From assembly GCA_018780265.1 (NCBI GenBank), contig JADMJV010000181.1, positions 1-40,094 of the forward strand: DNA of 40,094 nucleotides. Reading direction: 5' to 3'. The DNA is from a bacterium. Its GTDB lineage: Bacteria; Vulcanimicrobiota; Xenobia; Xenobiales; JADMJV01. Of the stretch, positions 34,101 through 40,094 are shown in pieces. Made by a program: the position numbers and the translations under genes. Numbering within the stretch: the first letter of the stretch is position 1; every line of letters starts with the position of its first letter. The notes beneath the pieces are model-generated. The model was not told the origin of the DNA and searched no databases. It worked only from the letters and a program-made list of their open reading frames with translations.

Positions 34101-34128
34101 GGTCAGGTTGGCAGAACGGGCAGGGCAT
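31111..34128 (-). CDS. HIT - phospholipase-D - SF2 helicase fusion protein
   Basis: 1005 aa. Residues 1-110 are a HIT domain: CPFC start, ITRRHLKDWFDASPEE, and the catalytic triad HLHLH (93-97), normally a nucleotidyl hydrolase/transferase. Residues ~130-290 are a PLD-like nuclease domain with H228-x-K230 and GSSNLSESAL (246-255), as in NgoFVII/DrmC-type nucleases. From ~330 comes an SF2 (DEAH/SSL2-like) helicase: ATGLGKT (360-366), DEFH (447-450), LTATPE, and QQLGRGLR (644-651). About 320 residues follow, including a YVSAKSDLQLSQPEREFLA region and an unassigned end module (FVKIALNVV, LLRGWFGPNAG). PLD-helicase proteins are widespread in defence-associated loci. It is divergent from the tyrosine-phosphatase gene. 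Confidence 0.93.
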   Translation of the reverse strand: MPCPFCQPDPTRVFHQGDTIVGLWDAYPVSPGHALLITRRHLKDWFDASPEEQRELTAGITLARLAIKRAGHDPQAFNVGMNLGEAAGQTVEHLHLHVIPRYSGDVPDPRGGVRQVLPQRANYWSGLPHSRSIITGEADPLGAHLAAHLERARRLDMAVAFVQVSGIERLWNDLASMLQHPESRLRLVTGDYLGVTDPDALQRLLTLKEQYPHQVELRVFETRKRAFHPKAYLLGDVQGRLVAVVGSSNLSESALGSGLEWNFRDQAGALQVAQAFEDLYQHPDTVELSQQWVAQYRARRVPPTVMGGASLAGEGEMQVTQLAPVEVAIEYRPNDIQREALEALSGTRAAGNQAGLVVLATGLGKTYLAAFDSLPFGRVLFVAHRNEILQQAGSTFARVRPQDSIGYYHGQQKDPGARILFANIATVQRTAHLHLFARDAFDYIVVDEFHHAATDGYRRLIDYFQPTFLLGLTATPERSDGGDLLGLCLQNLVYRCDLTRGISDGLLSPFKYYGVPDTVDYGNIPWRRGGFDPQALDEAVAVEARAQNSYDHYRKLGQSRTLAFCCSQRHADFMGDFFRRQGVRVAVVHSGPGSDPRGESVRRLETGELDVLCCVDIFNEGLDVPAVDTVLMLRPTESRILWMQQLGRGLRLNEGKTHLTVIDYIGNHRSFLWKPQALLNASNVALRKVLDDLRRGTITVGLPDGCEVTYDPAAVDLLEAFVRARSSNALEVFYTEFREFHGRRPTALEAYQARVNPGAARQSHGSWIGYVSAKSDLQLSQPEREFLAQLETTAMSKSYKMVLLQAMIALDAFPGQVAAEELAAEFARRMARSSRLVADLSEDVSDTSAIERLVIKNPIAAWAGGPYFDYVEGRFRSQVTVTQPEQFVQLTSEIAEWCLARYLDRSRGLVCKLIQASGGKPIVKLDDKRRDHLPQGLTPLWVDGVEYEADFVKIALNVVRPAGGGANLLAELLRGWFGPNAGSAGSRHEVMFEKQAGQWSMLVAG

Positions 34129-34290
34129 GGGCGGGTCGGCTTCGGTGGGGGGGAGTGGAATTCCTCATTTTGTGGCGTGCGACAGAGACGGTCGCCGTGG
34201 CAAATCGCCAAGAATGTTGGGATTTTGCAGAGGGGGGAGGCCTGCGCGCCGAAGCGCTGCTTTGGCGGTCATAGCTGGAAGGAGACCTCC

Positions 34291-34614
34291 GTGTCCAAAC
34301 GCCTTCTCTTTGTTTGCAGTCGCAATCGTCTGCGCAGCCCCACGGCGGAGGCTCTGTTCGCCAACGTGGAAGGCCTCGAAGTGGATTCCGCCGGGTTGTC
34401 CCCGGATGCCGAAGTGCAGCTCTCGACCGAGGCCTTAGAATGGGCTGACGTCGTTTATGTGATGGAAAAATCCCACCTGCGCAAGTTGCGTAGCCGTTTC
34501 TCGGCCCACCTTTCTGCGAAGCGCGTTGTCTGCCTGAATATCCCGGACAAGTTCGCCTACATGGACCCGAAACTGATTCACCTGCTGCAAACCCGAGTAG
34601 GGCACCAATTTTAG
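34291..34614 (+). CDS. Minimal low-molecular-weight protein tyrosine phosphatase
   Basis: 107 aa from GTG 34291 with GGAAGGAG 7 nt upstream; the frame is open to 34006 but lies opposite the helicase gene. The P-loop CSRNRLR (C9 to R15) is the CX5R active site, followed by SPTAEALF, VDSAGLSPDAE, WADVVYVMEKSHLRKL and IPDKFAYMDPKLIHLL. It belongs to the short, ~105-aa branch of the LMW-PTP family, which lacks part of the usual domain. It would dephosphorylate Tyr or a similar phospho-group in the cytosol; the target is unknown. Confidence 0.92.
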   Translation: MSKRLLFVCSRNRLRSPTAEALFANVEGLEVDSAGLSPDAEVQLSTEALEWADVVYVMEKSHLRKLRSRFSAHLSAKRVVCLNIPDKFAYMDPKLIHLLQTRVGHQF

Positions 34615-34748
34615 AGCCTGTGCCCGATCACTCTTGATCGGCCTGCATAAACTGGCCTCGCAACTCGCCGAGGCCAGGCCTTCACAAGTCCTGGGGGCGC
34701 CTTTGTCGTTCCCGCCCATGGAGAGTCTCGAGAAACACGTCTACGGCG

Positions 34749-34982
34749 GTGCTGGAGTTGCTACTGGAGCGCGGGGCCGACTTGACTCGTCTCAACGAGG
34801 ACGGCTCCCACTCCCTTCACTTTTGCGCCCTTGGGGGAGACCTGGAACGGCTGAAAATCTTGCTCGACCACGGCGCCGATCCCAGGCAGATGGAATCAGG
34901 CGGTGCCAAGGCGCTGGGCTATGCCATGAGTCCCTGCTCGAACTCTCAAGTCGTCGAGGAATTGCTGGCCTGGGGCGCCTGA
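34749..34982 (+). pseudogene. Ankyrin-repeat fragment
   Basis: 77 residues of two and a half ankyrin repeats: LELLLERGADLTRLNEDGSHSLHFCALGGDLERLKILLDHGAD in consecutive pieces, then SQVVEELLAWGA. The GTG at 34749 starts inside the first repeat and has no Shine-Dalgarno. An ATG at 34718 is in a different frame, so a frameshift or 5' truncation is likely. Such repeats bind proteins. It could be a remnant or an ORF of a short intact protein. Confidence 0.6.
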
Positions 34983-35383
34983 AGACGTGGCGCTGAGATT
35001 TAGGTGATGTGGGCCAGTCTGGCCAAGACTGTTGCAGCAGCAGACGGACCTATTGGAGGTCTTTTTCGCGTCCAGCGGCCAGTTTGCTGATGGCGATGTC
35101 GAGGGGTGCAGGCACCAGCCGCAACGGGGTGAGGATTCCCACAAAAGGAGGACTCTGTCGCAGCCTCGGGCCTTGCTCATCGGTTCGCAGGAATGTGGCA
35201 AGTTGCCTCGGCTGAAAATGGTTTCCCTTTCGACAAGGAGTTGGGGGCGCTGGAGAAAGCGGGGAGCTATGCACACTAAGGTGGGACGACGGGGCTGATT
35301 CACCCACTCGGCTTAACGCCGAAGAGCTACTGGATGTCATCCGGAGGGAATGCCCTCAGTTCTGAGCAAAAGGAACGACTGTT
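34983..35383. other. Region without a recognisable gene
   Basis: About 400 bp between the ankyrin fragment and the hairpin before the DUF2786-type gene. Frames on both strands (for example 35032-35298 plus, 34896-35303 minus) have Cys/Arg/Pro-rich, non-protein-like translations. I see no RNA gene or mobile-element end. Confidence 0.45.
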
Positions 35384-35417
35384 CGAAAGGAGGTTTCTCC
35401 GATCTTTCGCATTTTTT
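35384..35417 (+). promoter_or_regulatory. Hairpin containing a perfect SD, followed by a T-run
   Basis: CGAAAG (35384-35389) pairs with CTTTCG (35404-35409), with inner GAG/CTC pairing, so the sequence AAAGGAGG (35386-35393) is buried in the stem. ATTTTTT follows immediately. The structure resembles a terminator/attenuator or an SD-masking switch. The annotated ATG is 29 nt past the SD; an in-frame ATC at 35402 would have ideal spacing. Confidence 0.5.
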
Positions 35418-35422
35418 CGACC

Positions 35423-36205
35423 ATGGAAAGCAATTCAAACTTCAAAAATGTGGCCCCCGAAGAGCAAAGGCGAATCCTGGATAAGCTGGCCAAACTCAAA
35501 GCCCTGTCGGAGTGCCCCACAGGCAATGTGAACGAGACGGCCACAGCGGCTGCCGCCATGGCGCGTTTGATGCTGGAATATGAGATCGAGATGGCTGACC
35601 TGGAGGCTTCCAGCCCGCTGGAAGAGGTTGTGGATGAGCAAGTCACGCCCGAAACCTCCTACAAAGGCTTCCCCACCTGGCAAACGAATCTGCTTAACAG
35701 TCTGGCCGAGGTCAATCACTGCATCAGCTACACCGATACCCGACCGGAATACTTTCTCTGGACCCGGCGCAATCGGTCCCAACTGGGCTTGATTGGGACC
35801 GCCAAAGATATTGAGAATACCCGTCGGCTCTTTCTCTTCTGCGTGAACGAGATCGAGCGACTCTGTCAGGCCTGGGGAAGTAAGGAAACGGTCAAACGCA
35901 AGAACGATTTCAAGCGAGGAGCAGCCCGTGGCGTGACCGACAAGGTCAAAGCCGAACGGGACCAGGTGCTGCGCGAGGAGGAGGCGCGCGCCAGCGCTCA
36001 ACATCACTCTTCTCGGGCGCTCCAATGGTTTGAACGCAAGGAACTGGCCGTGCGGGATTATGCCGACAGCGTGGGAATCTACTACCGCAGCACGCGCAGC
36101 CGCGGGGTCTCTCGGGACGCCTACCACGCCGGCTACGAAGCCGGGGCCAATCTTAACCTTCAGCCGGACGACTCTCGCCGTTGCCTGCCTGCAGGTCGAG
36201 GTTAA
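35423..36205 (+). CDS. DUF2786-type protein
   Basis: 260 aa. Residues ~15-60 fit DUF2786: RILDKLAKLKALSECPTGNV, NETATAAAAMARLMLEYEIE, MADLE, the usual 'I-KLLALA-S-N-EA--A--A--LM--Y-I---DL' pattern. Then come YKGFPTWQTNLLNSLAEVNHC, a strand region (SQLGLIGTAKDIENTRRLF), and a charged helical C-terminal half ending DAYHAGYEAGANLNL, as is common in this family (often phage- or plasmid-borne, function unknown). ATG 35423 is the first normal start. The leader holds a strong SD in a hairpin 29 nt upstream. The last ~12 residues (DDSRRCLPAGRG) look like read-through into non-coding DNA, so the natural end may be lost. Confidence 0.8.
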   Translation: MESNSNFKNVAPEEQRRILDKLAKLKALSECPTGNVNETATAAAAMARLMLEYEIEMADLEASSPLEEVVDEQVTPETSYKGFPTWQTNLLNSLAEVNHCISYTDTRPEYFLWTRRNRSQLGLIGTAKDIENTRRLFLFCVNEIERLCQAWGSKETVKRKNDFKRGAARGVTDKVKAERDQVLREEEARASAQHHSSRALQWFERKELAVRDYADSVGIYYRSTRSRGVSRDAYHAGYEAGANLNLQPDDSRRCLPAGRG

Positions 36206-36261
36206 GGGCCCGTATACAGGCTACGAAGGTGGCGGCTGACCTCCAGTCCTGCCGCCCTGGA

Positions 36262-36597
36262 AACAGGGATCTCAAACTGTCCGGTAATCTGTCGCATCTG
36301 GCCGACCCGAACGTGTTCTCTTAATGGTTGGCTGGCCATGGCAAGACCGAGTGGGTCGTCTACTCAAAGCGACCGTTTGCGGGTCCGGAACAGGTGGTCG
36401 AATACCTGGGTCGATACACTCACCGGGTCGCCATCTCCAATCAACGCTTGACGAACGTCAGCGAAAGCGAGGTAGCCTTCCGTTGGAAGACTACCGGAAA
36501 GACAATCCGCAAGGTGTCATGCGACTCGCTCCACACGAGTTCATGCGTCACTCTCCCTTTCTTGAGTGTAACGCAGTGGCATACTACGGTGCCCGGC
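36262..36597 (+). pseudogene. IS91-family transposase remnant
   Basis: The pieces LKLSGNLSHLADPNVFS, then WLAGHGKTEWVVYSKRPFAG, PEQVVEYLGRYTHRVAISN and SEVAFRWK are in one frame, interrupted by TAA at 36322. After a shift near 36490 comes DYRKDNPQGVMRLAPHEFMR. This is the order seen near the C-terminus of IS91-type (Y2/rolling-circle) transposases. The catalytic N-terminal part is missing, so the element is dead. Confidence 0.85.
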
Positions 36598-36830
36598 AAT
36601 CACGCCCCAATGATGAGGGGATGGAAAAATACTCCATGTCGAGCATGCCTGCGGCTTCGATGAGCGCCAGCGAGCTCAGGAAATGCTGATTTGATAGGGA
36701 TTTGTGAGTACCTATTCGGTCGAGTCTGTTTGGTCTGGGGCCGTTGAATTCGGGGTTTGCGACATTTTGGGTCGCATTCTCCTGTATTCTGTTTGTGGCG
36801 TAGGATATAGTCGTCGAGGAGGTGTATCCG

Positions 36831-36971
36831 ATGGAAGAAGACGATTGGCGCATCCGGCAATACCTTTCTGGGAATGTTGGCCAAACGGGGCCTGCTGGTG
36901 CGAGGGGAGTTCGTTCTCATAAGTGGAGGGCGAGGCTGCCTTTACGAACGCCGACCGATGTCAGTGGCTAA
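36831..36971 (+). CDS. Small ORF with strong SD
   Basis: 46 aa (MEEDDWRIRQYLSGNVGQ...). GAGGAGG at 36816-36822 lies 8 nt upstream of the ATG, one of the best ribosome-binding sites in the window. The second half (RLPLRTPTDVSG) is less protein-like, while the neighbouring frame from 36862 reads RGLLVRGEFVLISGG, so a frameshift may have broken a longer gene. No family recognised. Confidence 0.35.
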   Translation: MEEDDWRIRQYLSGNVGQTGPAGARGVRSHKWRARLPLRTPTDVSG

Positions 36972-37105
36972 GTGATAGCCGCATTCGCGCTGGTGAGGGC
37001 GCACGCCCACTCCGACACACAGCGGATAGAATCCCCGGCACCTTTGGGCGGTGTTGGATGTCAACGATTCCTGCAATCCGTTCTGGAGGTTTCGCTGTCG
37101 TGACT

Positions 37106-37321
37106 ATGGAATCTATGCACGTGAGGCCATCGCGTCAGATTGAAGTCACCTTCGCGCCAGATTTTGCCGAAGCAGATGATGCGGATCGTCAGTACTTTTG
37201 GTCTTTAACACCCCTGCAACGGTGGGAGATTATGGAGACTCTGCGTAGGCGGAACTATGGCCATCGAGTTTCCGAGCGACTTCCTCGAGTTCTTGAGTTT
37301 GCTGAGCGGCCATCAGGTTGA
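37106..37321 (+). CDS. Small partner protein of nucleotidyltransferase (antitoxin-like)
   Basis: 71 aa from ATG 37106; GTG 37100 with GGAGG 10 nt upstream is an alternative start. The core RQYFWSLTPLQRWEIMETLRRRNYG matches the short proteins with a 'W-x-LTP-x-R-x-E---LRR-xYG' motif that precede MNT-type nucleotidyltransferases in many genomes. It overlaps the nucleotidyltransferase gene by 65 bp in another frame, a strong sign of co-translation. By analogy it is the regulatory or antitoxin half of the pair; which member is toxic is not known from sequence. Confidence 0.65.
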   Translation: MESMHVRPSRQIEVTFAPDFAEADDADRQYFWSLTPLQRWEIMETLRRRNYGHRVSERLPRVLEFAERPSG

Positions 37322-37706
37322 GTATTTACTGATTGGTGGATACGCCGTGGGCTTTCATGGTTATCCTCGTGCGACCGGGGACATGGACATCTGGATTGCT
37401 TGTTCCCAGGAGACCGCTCGAAAGATGATGGAGGTCTATCGAGATTTTGGGATCGAGCAAGGTGTCGAGCTGGGACATTTCCTCAATCCCAGGGGAATTT
37501 TGAGGATGGGAACTCCACCTAACCGATTGGAGGTGACCACCTGCATTGATGGTGTTGAGTTCGCCGATTGCTTTGGGCGCCGTGTGCAGGTGGAAGTCGA
37601 TGGCGTGAGCGTGAATTTGTTGTCATTGGGCGATCTGCGAGTCAACAAGGCTGCTTCGGGACGCAACAAAGACTTGGCCGATTTGGAGAATCTTCCGCTG
37701 CCTTGA
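37257..37706 (+). CDS. MNT-type nucleotidyltransferase (AbiEii-like)
   Basis: 149 aa. The minimal nucleotidyltransferase fold is clear: DFLEFLSLLSGHQVEYLLIG, GGYAVGFHGYPRATGD, and the metal-binding D42-x-D44 in GDMDIWIA; then a helix, LRMGTPPNRLEVTTCIDGV, VNLLSLGDLRVNKAASGRNKDLADLENL. Proteins of this type transfer a nucleotide to RNA or protein. Several act as toxins in two-gene systems. It overlaps the small upstream gene by 65 bp. Confidence 0.88.
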   Translation: MAIEFPSDFLEFLSLLSGHQVEYLLIGGYAVGFHGYPRATGDMDIWIACSQETARKMMEVYRDFGIEQGVELGHFLNPRGILRMGTPPNRLEVTTCIDGVEFADCFGRRVQVEVDGVSVNLLSLGDLRVNKAASGRNKDLADLENLPLP

Positions 37707-37755
37707 GGTCGATTTTCGCGGTTCTTCACTGACTGCGACCAAAATTGGTGCGGCG

Positions 37756-38070
37756 CTAATTATGCTGGAACCAGTCAGGACCGGTCTTGAGAGAGTATGG
37801 TTGGAGTTCCTGATCACGACCGATCTGGCCGCCGGTGAAAGGATTAACCGAGAAGTGCGGGGCGGGGTCGTCTTCGCAACGGTCCAAGAGGAGACGGGAT
37901 TCCTGCGACCGTTCGTCAGAGTGAGTTAACGCTCTGGTGCCTTCGATGGCCAGGGGAAATTGGGTCAGCTTGCCGGCGGCGGGGCCGCGCCTTGGGTCGG
38001 CCCAGGTTGGGAAGTCGATGCGGTTCTGATTGCAGAATGGGCATGAGGGATTTAAATTTCACTGGCGGCC
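37756..38070 (-). pseudogene. Broken gene encoding a CPFC-motif protein
   Basis: The minus strand has a stop-free, codon-biased frame from 38058 to TAG at 37756: NPSCPFCNQNRIDFPTWADP, a central acidic part (THSDERSQESRLLLDRCEDD), and PHFSVNPFTGGQIGRDQELQ. It has no start codon. One base shift at ~38042 would join it to a GTG frame reading MKFKSL, giving MKFKSL-x-CPFCNQN, so a single frameshift probably broke it. The family is unknown; CPFC suggests a zinc or redox site. Confidence 0.5.
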
Positions 38071-38131
38071 GGCGTGCCCCGTCCCAAGGCCATGTTTCCC
38101 TGAAGCCGCTGCAGGTTGGAGCGCCTGGGGG

Positions 38132-38506
38132 ATGAACAAGTCTACGGAGGCTTCCAGGCTGGATGGTCGACTGGATGAACTGAGCGAGCGCACGGACCGC
38201 GGATTCGCTAGGGTGGGTCACGAGATGCAAACGATGCGGGCAAAGATACAGGAACAGTTGCAGGCGATGATCCTGGCCATCAACGACCAGGTAGGGGCGG
38301 TGGTCAAGAGCATTGAGCAGGTCAAGGCCGACCATAAAGAAACGACCCGAACCCTGCAGGGGCGGAGCCGTTTGATGGAAGATCGCTTCGGTAAGATGTT
38401 GGATCTGGTCGAAACCAGCGTTGGCGACGCGCCTACTCGCATCGACTATGAAGCGCTGGCTGAGAGGCTTGAGGCTCTGGAGAAAAGGATAGACTCGGCG
38501 GCGTAA
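38132..38506 (+). CDS. Small coiled-coil protein
   Basis: 124 aa from ATG 38132 with a GGGGG stretch just upstream; the frame extends to 38030 but the extra part looks random. Heptad-like pattern across most of its length (LDGRLDELSERTDRGFARV, EMQTMRAKIQEQLQAMILA, VVKSIEQVKADHKETTRTL, LAERLEALEKRI). No membrane helix or signal. The role is unknown; it could be a structural partner or a phage-type protein. Confidence 0.7.
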   Translation: MNKSTEASRLDGRLDELSERTDRGFARVGHEMQTMRAKIQEQLQAMILAINDQVGAVVKSIEQVKADHKETTRTLQGRSRLMEDRFGKMLDLVETSVGDAPTRIDYEALAERLEALEKRIDSAA

Positions 38507-38559
38507 ATTCCCTGGCGCGCCCAAGGCCAGGGCGCGGGGGCAGCATCAGGCTGATGCTT

Positions 38560-39117
38560 TTAGAACGGGATGACGTCGTCGTCCTGACCGAAAGCGTCGT
38601 AGTCGGCCTCCGAGCCCCACGAGGCGGGGTATTCCAGAGCGGCAATCTCGGCAACCTGGACGACCACATTCAAGCCCTCGTCATTGATCCAGCGCATCGT
38701 GGGTTCCGTTTCATTCATTTCGAGAAAGGCCTGAAAGGCCAGCAATTCTGGCTGTTTGGCGCTGGCCAGGATAGGCTGCGGGCGGCCGTCCAGCCAGATT
38801 CGGACCCGGTCTGCAGGCAGCGGATTGAGCTGCAGGTCGGGACTGGGGGGCAATTGCTGAGCCAGTTGTAAGTAATCCAGGTTGAGACAGACAATGGTGT
38901 TGTGGACCGTTGGAAAGCCGGCGAAGGTCTGTTCGCCCTCACCCCACATGTCGGCGCCGGCGGCCAGTATCCCTAAGACCGACTCAAAATCGAGAGGACT
39001 GGCCACCCAGACAAGCTCCGGGCAGTTTCTCATGAAACAATGGAAGGCTGCTGGTGTGGCCGCGGCCCGAATGGGGCGGGGCTTGTTGGAGGGCTTCTTC
39101 TTGCTGCGGGATTCCAT
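38560..39117 (-). CDS. Uncharacterised protein with SSB-like acidic C-terminal tip
   Basis: 185 aa. A basic N-terminus (SRSKKKPSNKPRPIRAA) is followed by a globular region (CFMRNCPELVWVASPLDFES, GFPTVHNTIVCLNLDYLQLA, VRIWLDGRPQPIL, MNETEPTMRWINDEGLNVVV) I cannot assign. The chain ends YDAFGQDDDVIPF, very like the DDDIPF tip with which bacterial SSB recruits repair proteins. The body does not look like an SSB OB-fold. It is upstream partner-free; the next gene on this strand (39165-39512) lies 47 bp upstream and the two probably form an operon. Confidence 0.72.
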   Translation of the reverse strand: MESRSKKKPSNKPRPIRAAATPAAFHCFMRNCPELVWVASPLDFESVLGILAAGADMWGEGEQTFAGFPTVHNTIVCLNLDYLQLAQQLPPSPDLQLNPLPADRVRIWLDGRPQPILASAKQPELLAFQAFLEMNETEPTMRWINDEGLNVVVQVAEIAALEYPASWGSEADYDAFGQDDDVIPF

Positions 39118-39164
39118 GGCGACCCCTTCTCAATTTAGGTAAGCTTTCCCTGGTGCTGGACGGT

Positions 39165-39512
39165 TCAGGCATCGATGTTGAATTTGCGTTTGGCTTCTTT
39201 GACGGTGAGAACGGTGGGGGGATCTGCGTCGCGGTCGGGAGAAATTTCGCAGCACCAGATTAGTTTTTCGGCTTGCTTTTGGCCGGGCATTCTCTGCAGG
39301 AAGGTGCGGTAGAGAAGCACGCCTGGGCCGATGGGGGTTTCGCTGAGGCGGAGATTGGAGCCTACGTGACCCTCGGGAAAGCCGCACTTTGTATAGAGTG
39401 AACTGATACTCTCGGGCTGGTACAGGTTGTAGGTGACTCGCTGGCCATCCTCTTCCAGGACCAGAGTGCCATGCGTTTTGGAGTAGTAAACGGTGCGTCT
39501 GCGGATGCCCAT
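39165..39512 (-). CDS. Uncharacterised 115-aa protein
   Basis: MGIRRRTVYYSKTHGTLVLE start, then LYQPESISSLYTKCGFPEGH, SNLRLSETPIGPGVLLYRTF and a charged C-terminus (VLTVKEAKRKFNIDA). The sequence is protein-like, with no membrane helix, and no family is recognised. It is the first gene of a two-gene minus-strand unit with the SSB-tip protein 47 bp downstream. Upstream DNA (39513-39670) shows no gene. Confidence 0.65.
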   Translation of the reverse strand: MGIRRRTVYYSKTHGTLVLEEDGQRVTYNLYQPESISSLYTKCGFPEGHVGSNLRLSETPIGPGVLLYRTFLQRMPGQKQAEKLIWCCEISPDRDADPPTVLTVKEAKRKFNIDA

Positions 39513-39670
39513 CGCGGCGGATTCGATCCCGGAATTCAGGGTTCCTGGGGTCGCCCATGGTTGTCACCCGCGGGTGCGTGCCGACGATTTTTTACTTCCA
39601 GTTCCAGGATTGGCAACAGTTTGCGGCCCCGGTAGTACTTGCGTAGAAATGAGCCTGGCAGACTGGCGCT

Positions 39671-39790
39671 ATGAGAACCCCACGACCAACTCTTCAAGGA
39701 ACTGCCAGGCACGTTCTTTCAAGAGTTCTTGGAGCTATTCTTTCCTGACTTGGTGGAGTGCGGTCCTCCCAGACTGCTCCCCGGAAGCAG
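39671..39790 (+). pseudogene. Rpn/PD-(D/E)XK transposase-like N-terminal remnant
   Basis: HDQLFKELPGTFFQEFLELF followed by FPDLVECG is the characteristic start of Rpn/DUF4351-type proteins ('HDrLFKELL-TFF-EFLELFFP'). The expected ATG (39671, MRTP) is one base out of frame. Only ~30 residues remain before the reading runs on into the Uma2-like fragment. Confidence 0.65.
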
Positions 39791-40060
39791 GGACACCGTA
39801 TCCGATGCCACGCTTATCATCGAAGTGCTCTCGTGCTCGACCAAGGACTAAGACGCCGGGGACAAGTTCAAGTTTTACCGGGCTTTGAGCTCCTTCAAGG
39901 AATATCTTCTGGTGTCAGGACGAGGTTCGAGTAGAACATCACAGCCGGCAGGAGTCCAACCAGTGGCTGATGACCGAGCACACTACCGAGAATGCTGAGT
40001 TGGAGTTGCCCTCGATAGGTCTTAAGCTATCGCTTAAGTCCCGTCGCCAAATAACTCAGG
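39791..40060 (+). pseudogene. Uma2-family nuclease remnant
   Basis: DATLIIEVLSCSTKD, a TAA stop (39849), then DAGDKFKFYRALSSFKEYLLVS, a frameshift near 39915, then QDEVRVEHHSRQES, QWLMTEHTTENAELELPSIG and LKLSL. This is the order of the C-terminal half of Uma2-type putative endonucleases ('LIVEVLSPST-xYDRGDKF-xYR--PSLxEYLLV'). One stop and one frameshift show it is dead. It is fused in frame to the Rpn-like remnant. Confidence 0.8.
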
Positions 40061-40094
40061 CACATTATGGATCAAACCCTGGTAAAATCGAATC

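Noticed and set aside
34006..34290. 95-residue N-terminal extension of the tyrosine phosphatase
   Set aside because: The sequence before GTG 34291 is unlike the family and partly opposite the helicase gene; the SD supports GTG 34291.
37916..38524. 202-aa minus-strand ORF
   Set aside because: It is mostly antisense to the coiled-coil gene and out of frame with the CPFC reading, which is more protein-like.

Overview
The window reads as a high-GC (roughly 60%) bacterial chromosome segment. An O-antigen-ligase-type polymerase and a FabZ-like hotdog protein suggest a diderm envelope. Very large TPR proteins, receiver and roadblock proteins, and many short degraded accessory genes suggest a large-genome environmental bacterium. 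There is no rRNA or other clean phylogenetic marker. A candidate phylum such as Eremiobacterota/Vulcanimicrobiota is only a guess. I saw no tRNA, rRNA or CRISPR array.

Region 1 (1-14.9 kb, + strand) is a tight co-directional cluster. It starts with a TPR protein cut by the window edge, whose N-terminus is a 48-bp coding minisatellite. Then come a 1456-aa TPR scaffold, a proline-rich exported or anchored protein, a protein with two PATAN/DUF4388-like halves, a roadblock/LC7 protein, a lone response-regulator receiver, a TPR-roadblock fusion, and an O-antigen-ligase-like membrane protein with C-terminal TPRs. Several neighbours overlap or nearly touch. The set looks like a scaffolded signalling system coupled to the cell surface and is the best candidate here for an undescribed system.

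Region 2 (14.8-22.0 kb) is housekeeping: dprA and a SpoVG-like gene (minus); hslV overlapping a PAS histidine kinase gene (plus); a very acidic micro-ORF and a fabZ-like gene (minus); and mutS (plus).

Region 3 (22.0-24.4 kb) is a repeat-rich, gene-poor island. It has an exact 37-bp dispersed repeat, a 0.2-kb direct repeat flanking a small membrane-protein gene, and a cluster of REP-like hairpins.

Region 4 (24.4-30.7 kb) holds a hydrophobic, effector-like protein followed directly by a SUFU-domain protein (candidate toxin/immunity pair), an NTF2-like protein, a frameshifted secreted-hydrolase pseudogene, a MarR regulator divergent from a methyltransferase with a palindromic operator, an NYN-domain nuclease, a bidirectional terminator and a secreted alpha/beta hydrolase.

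Region 5 (31.1-40.1 kb) is accessory and defence-like. It has a 1005-aa HIT-PLD-SF2 helicase fusion, a minimal tyrosine phosphatase, an ankyrin remnant, a DUF2786-type protein behind an SD-containing hairpin, an IS91 remnant, a small protein/nucleotidyltransferase pair resembling a toxin-antitoxin locus, a broken CPFC-motif gene, a coiled-coil protein, a two-gene unit whose first product ends in an SSB-like acidic tip, and decayed Rpn-like and Uma2-like nuclease genes at the right edge.
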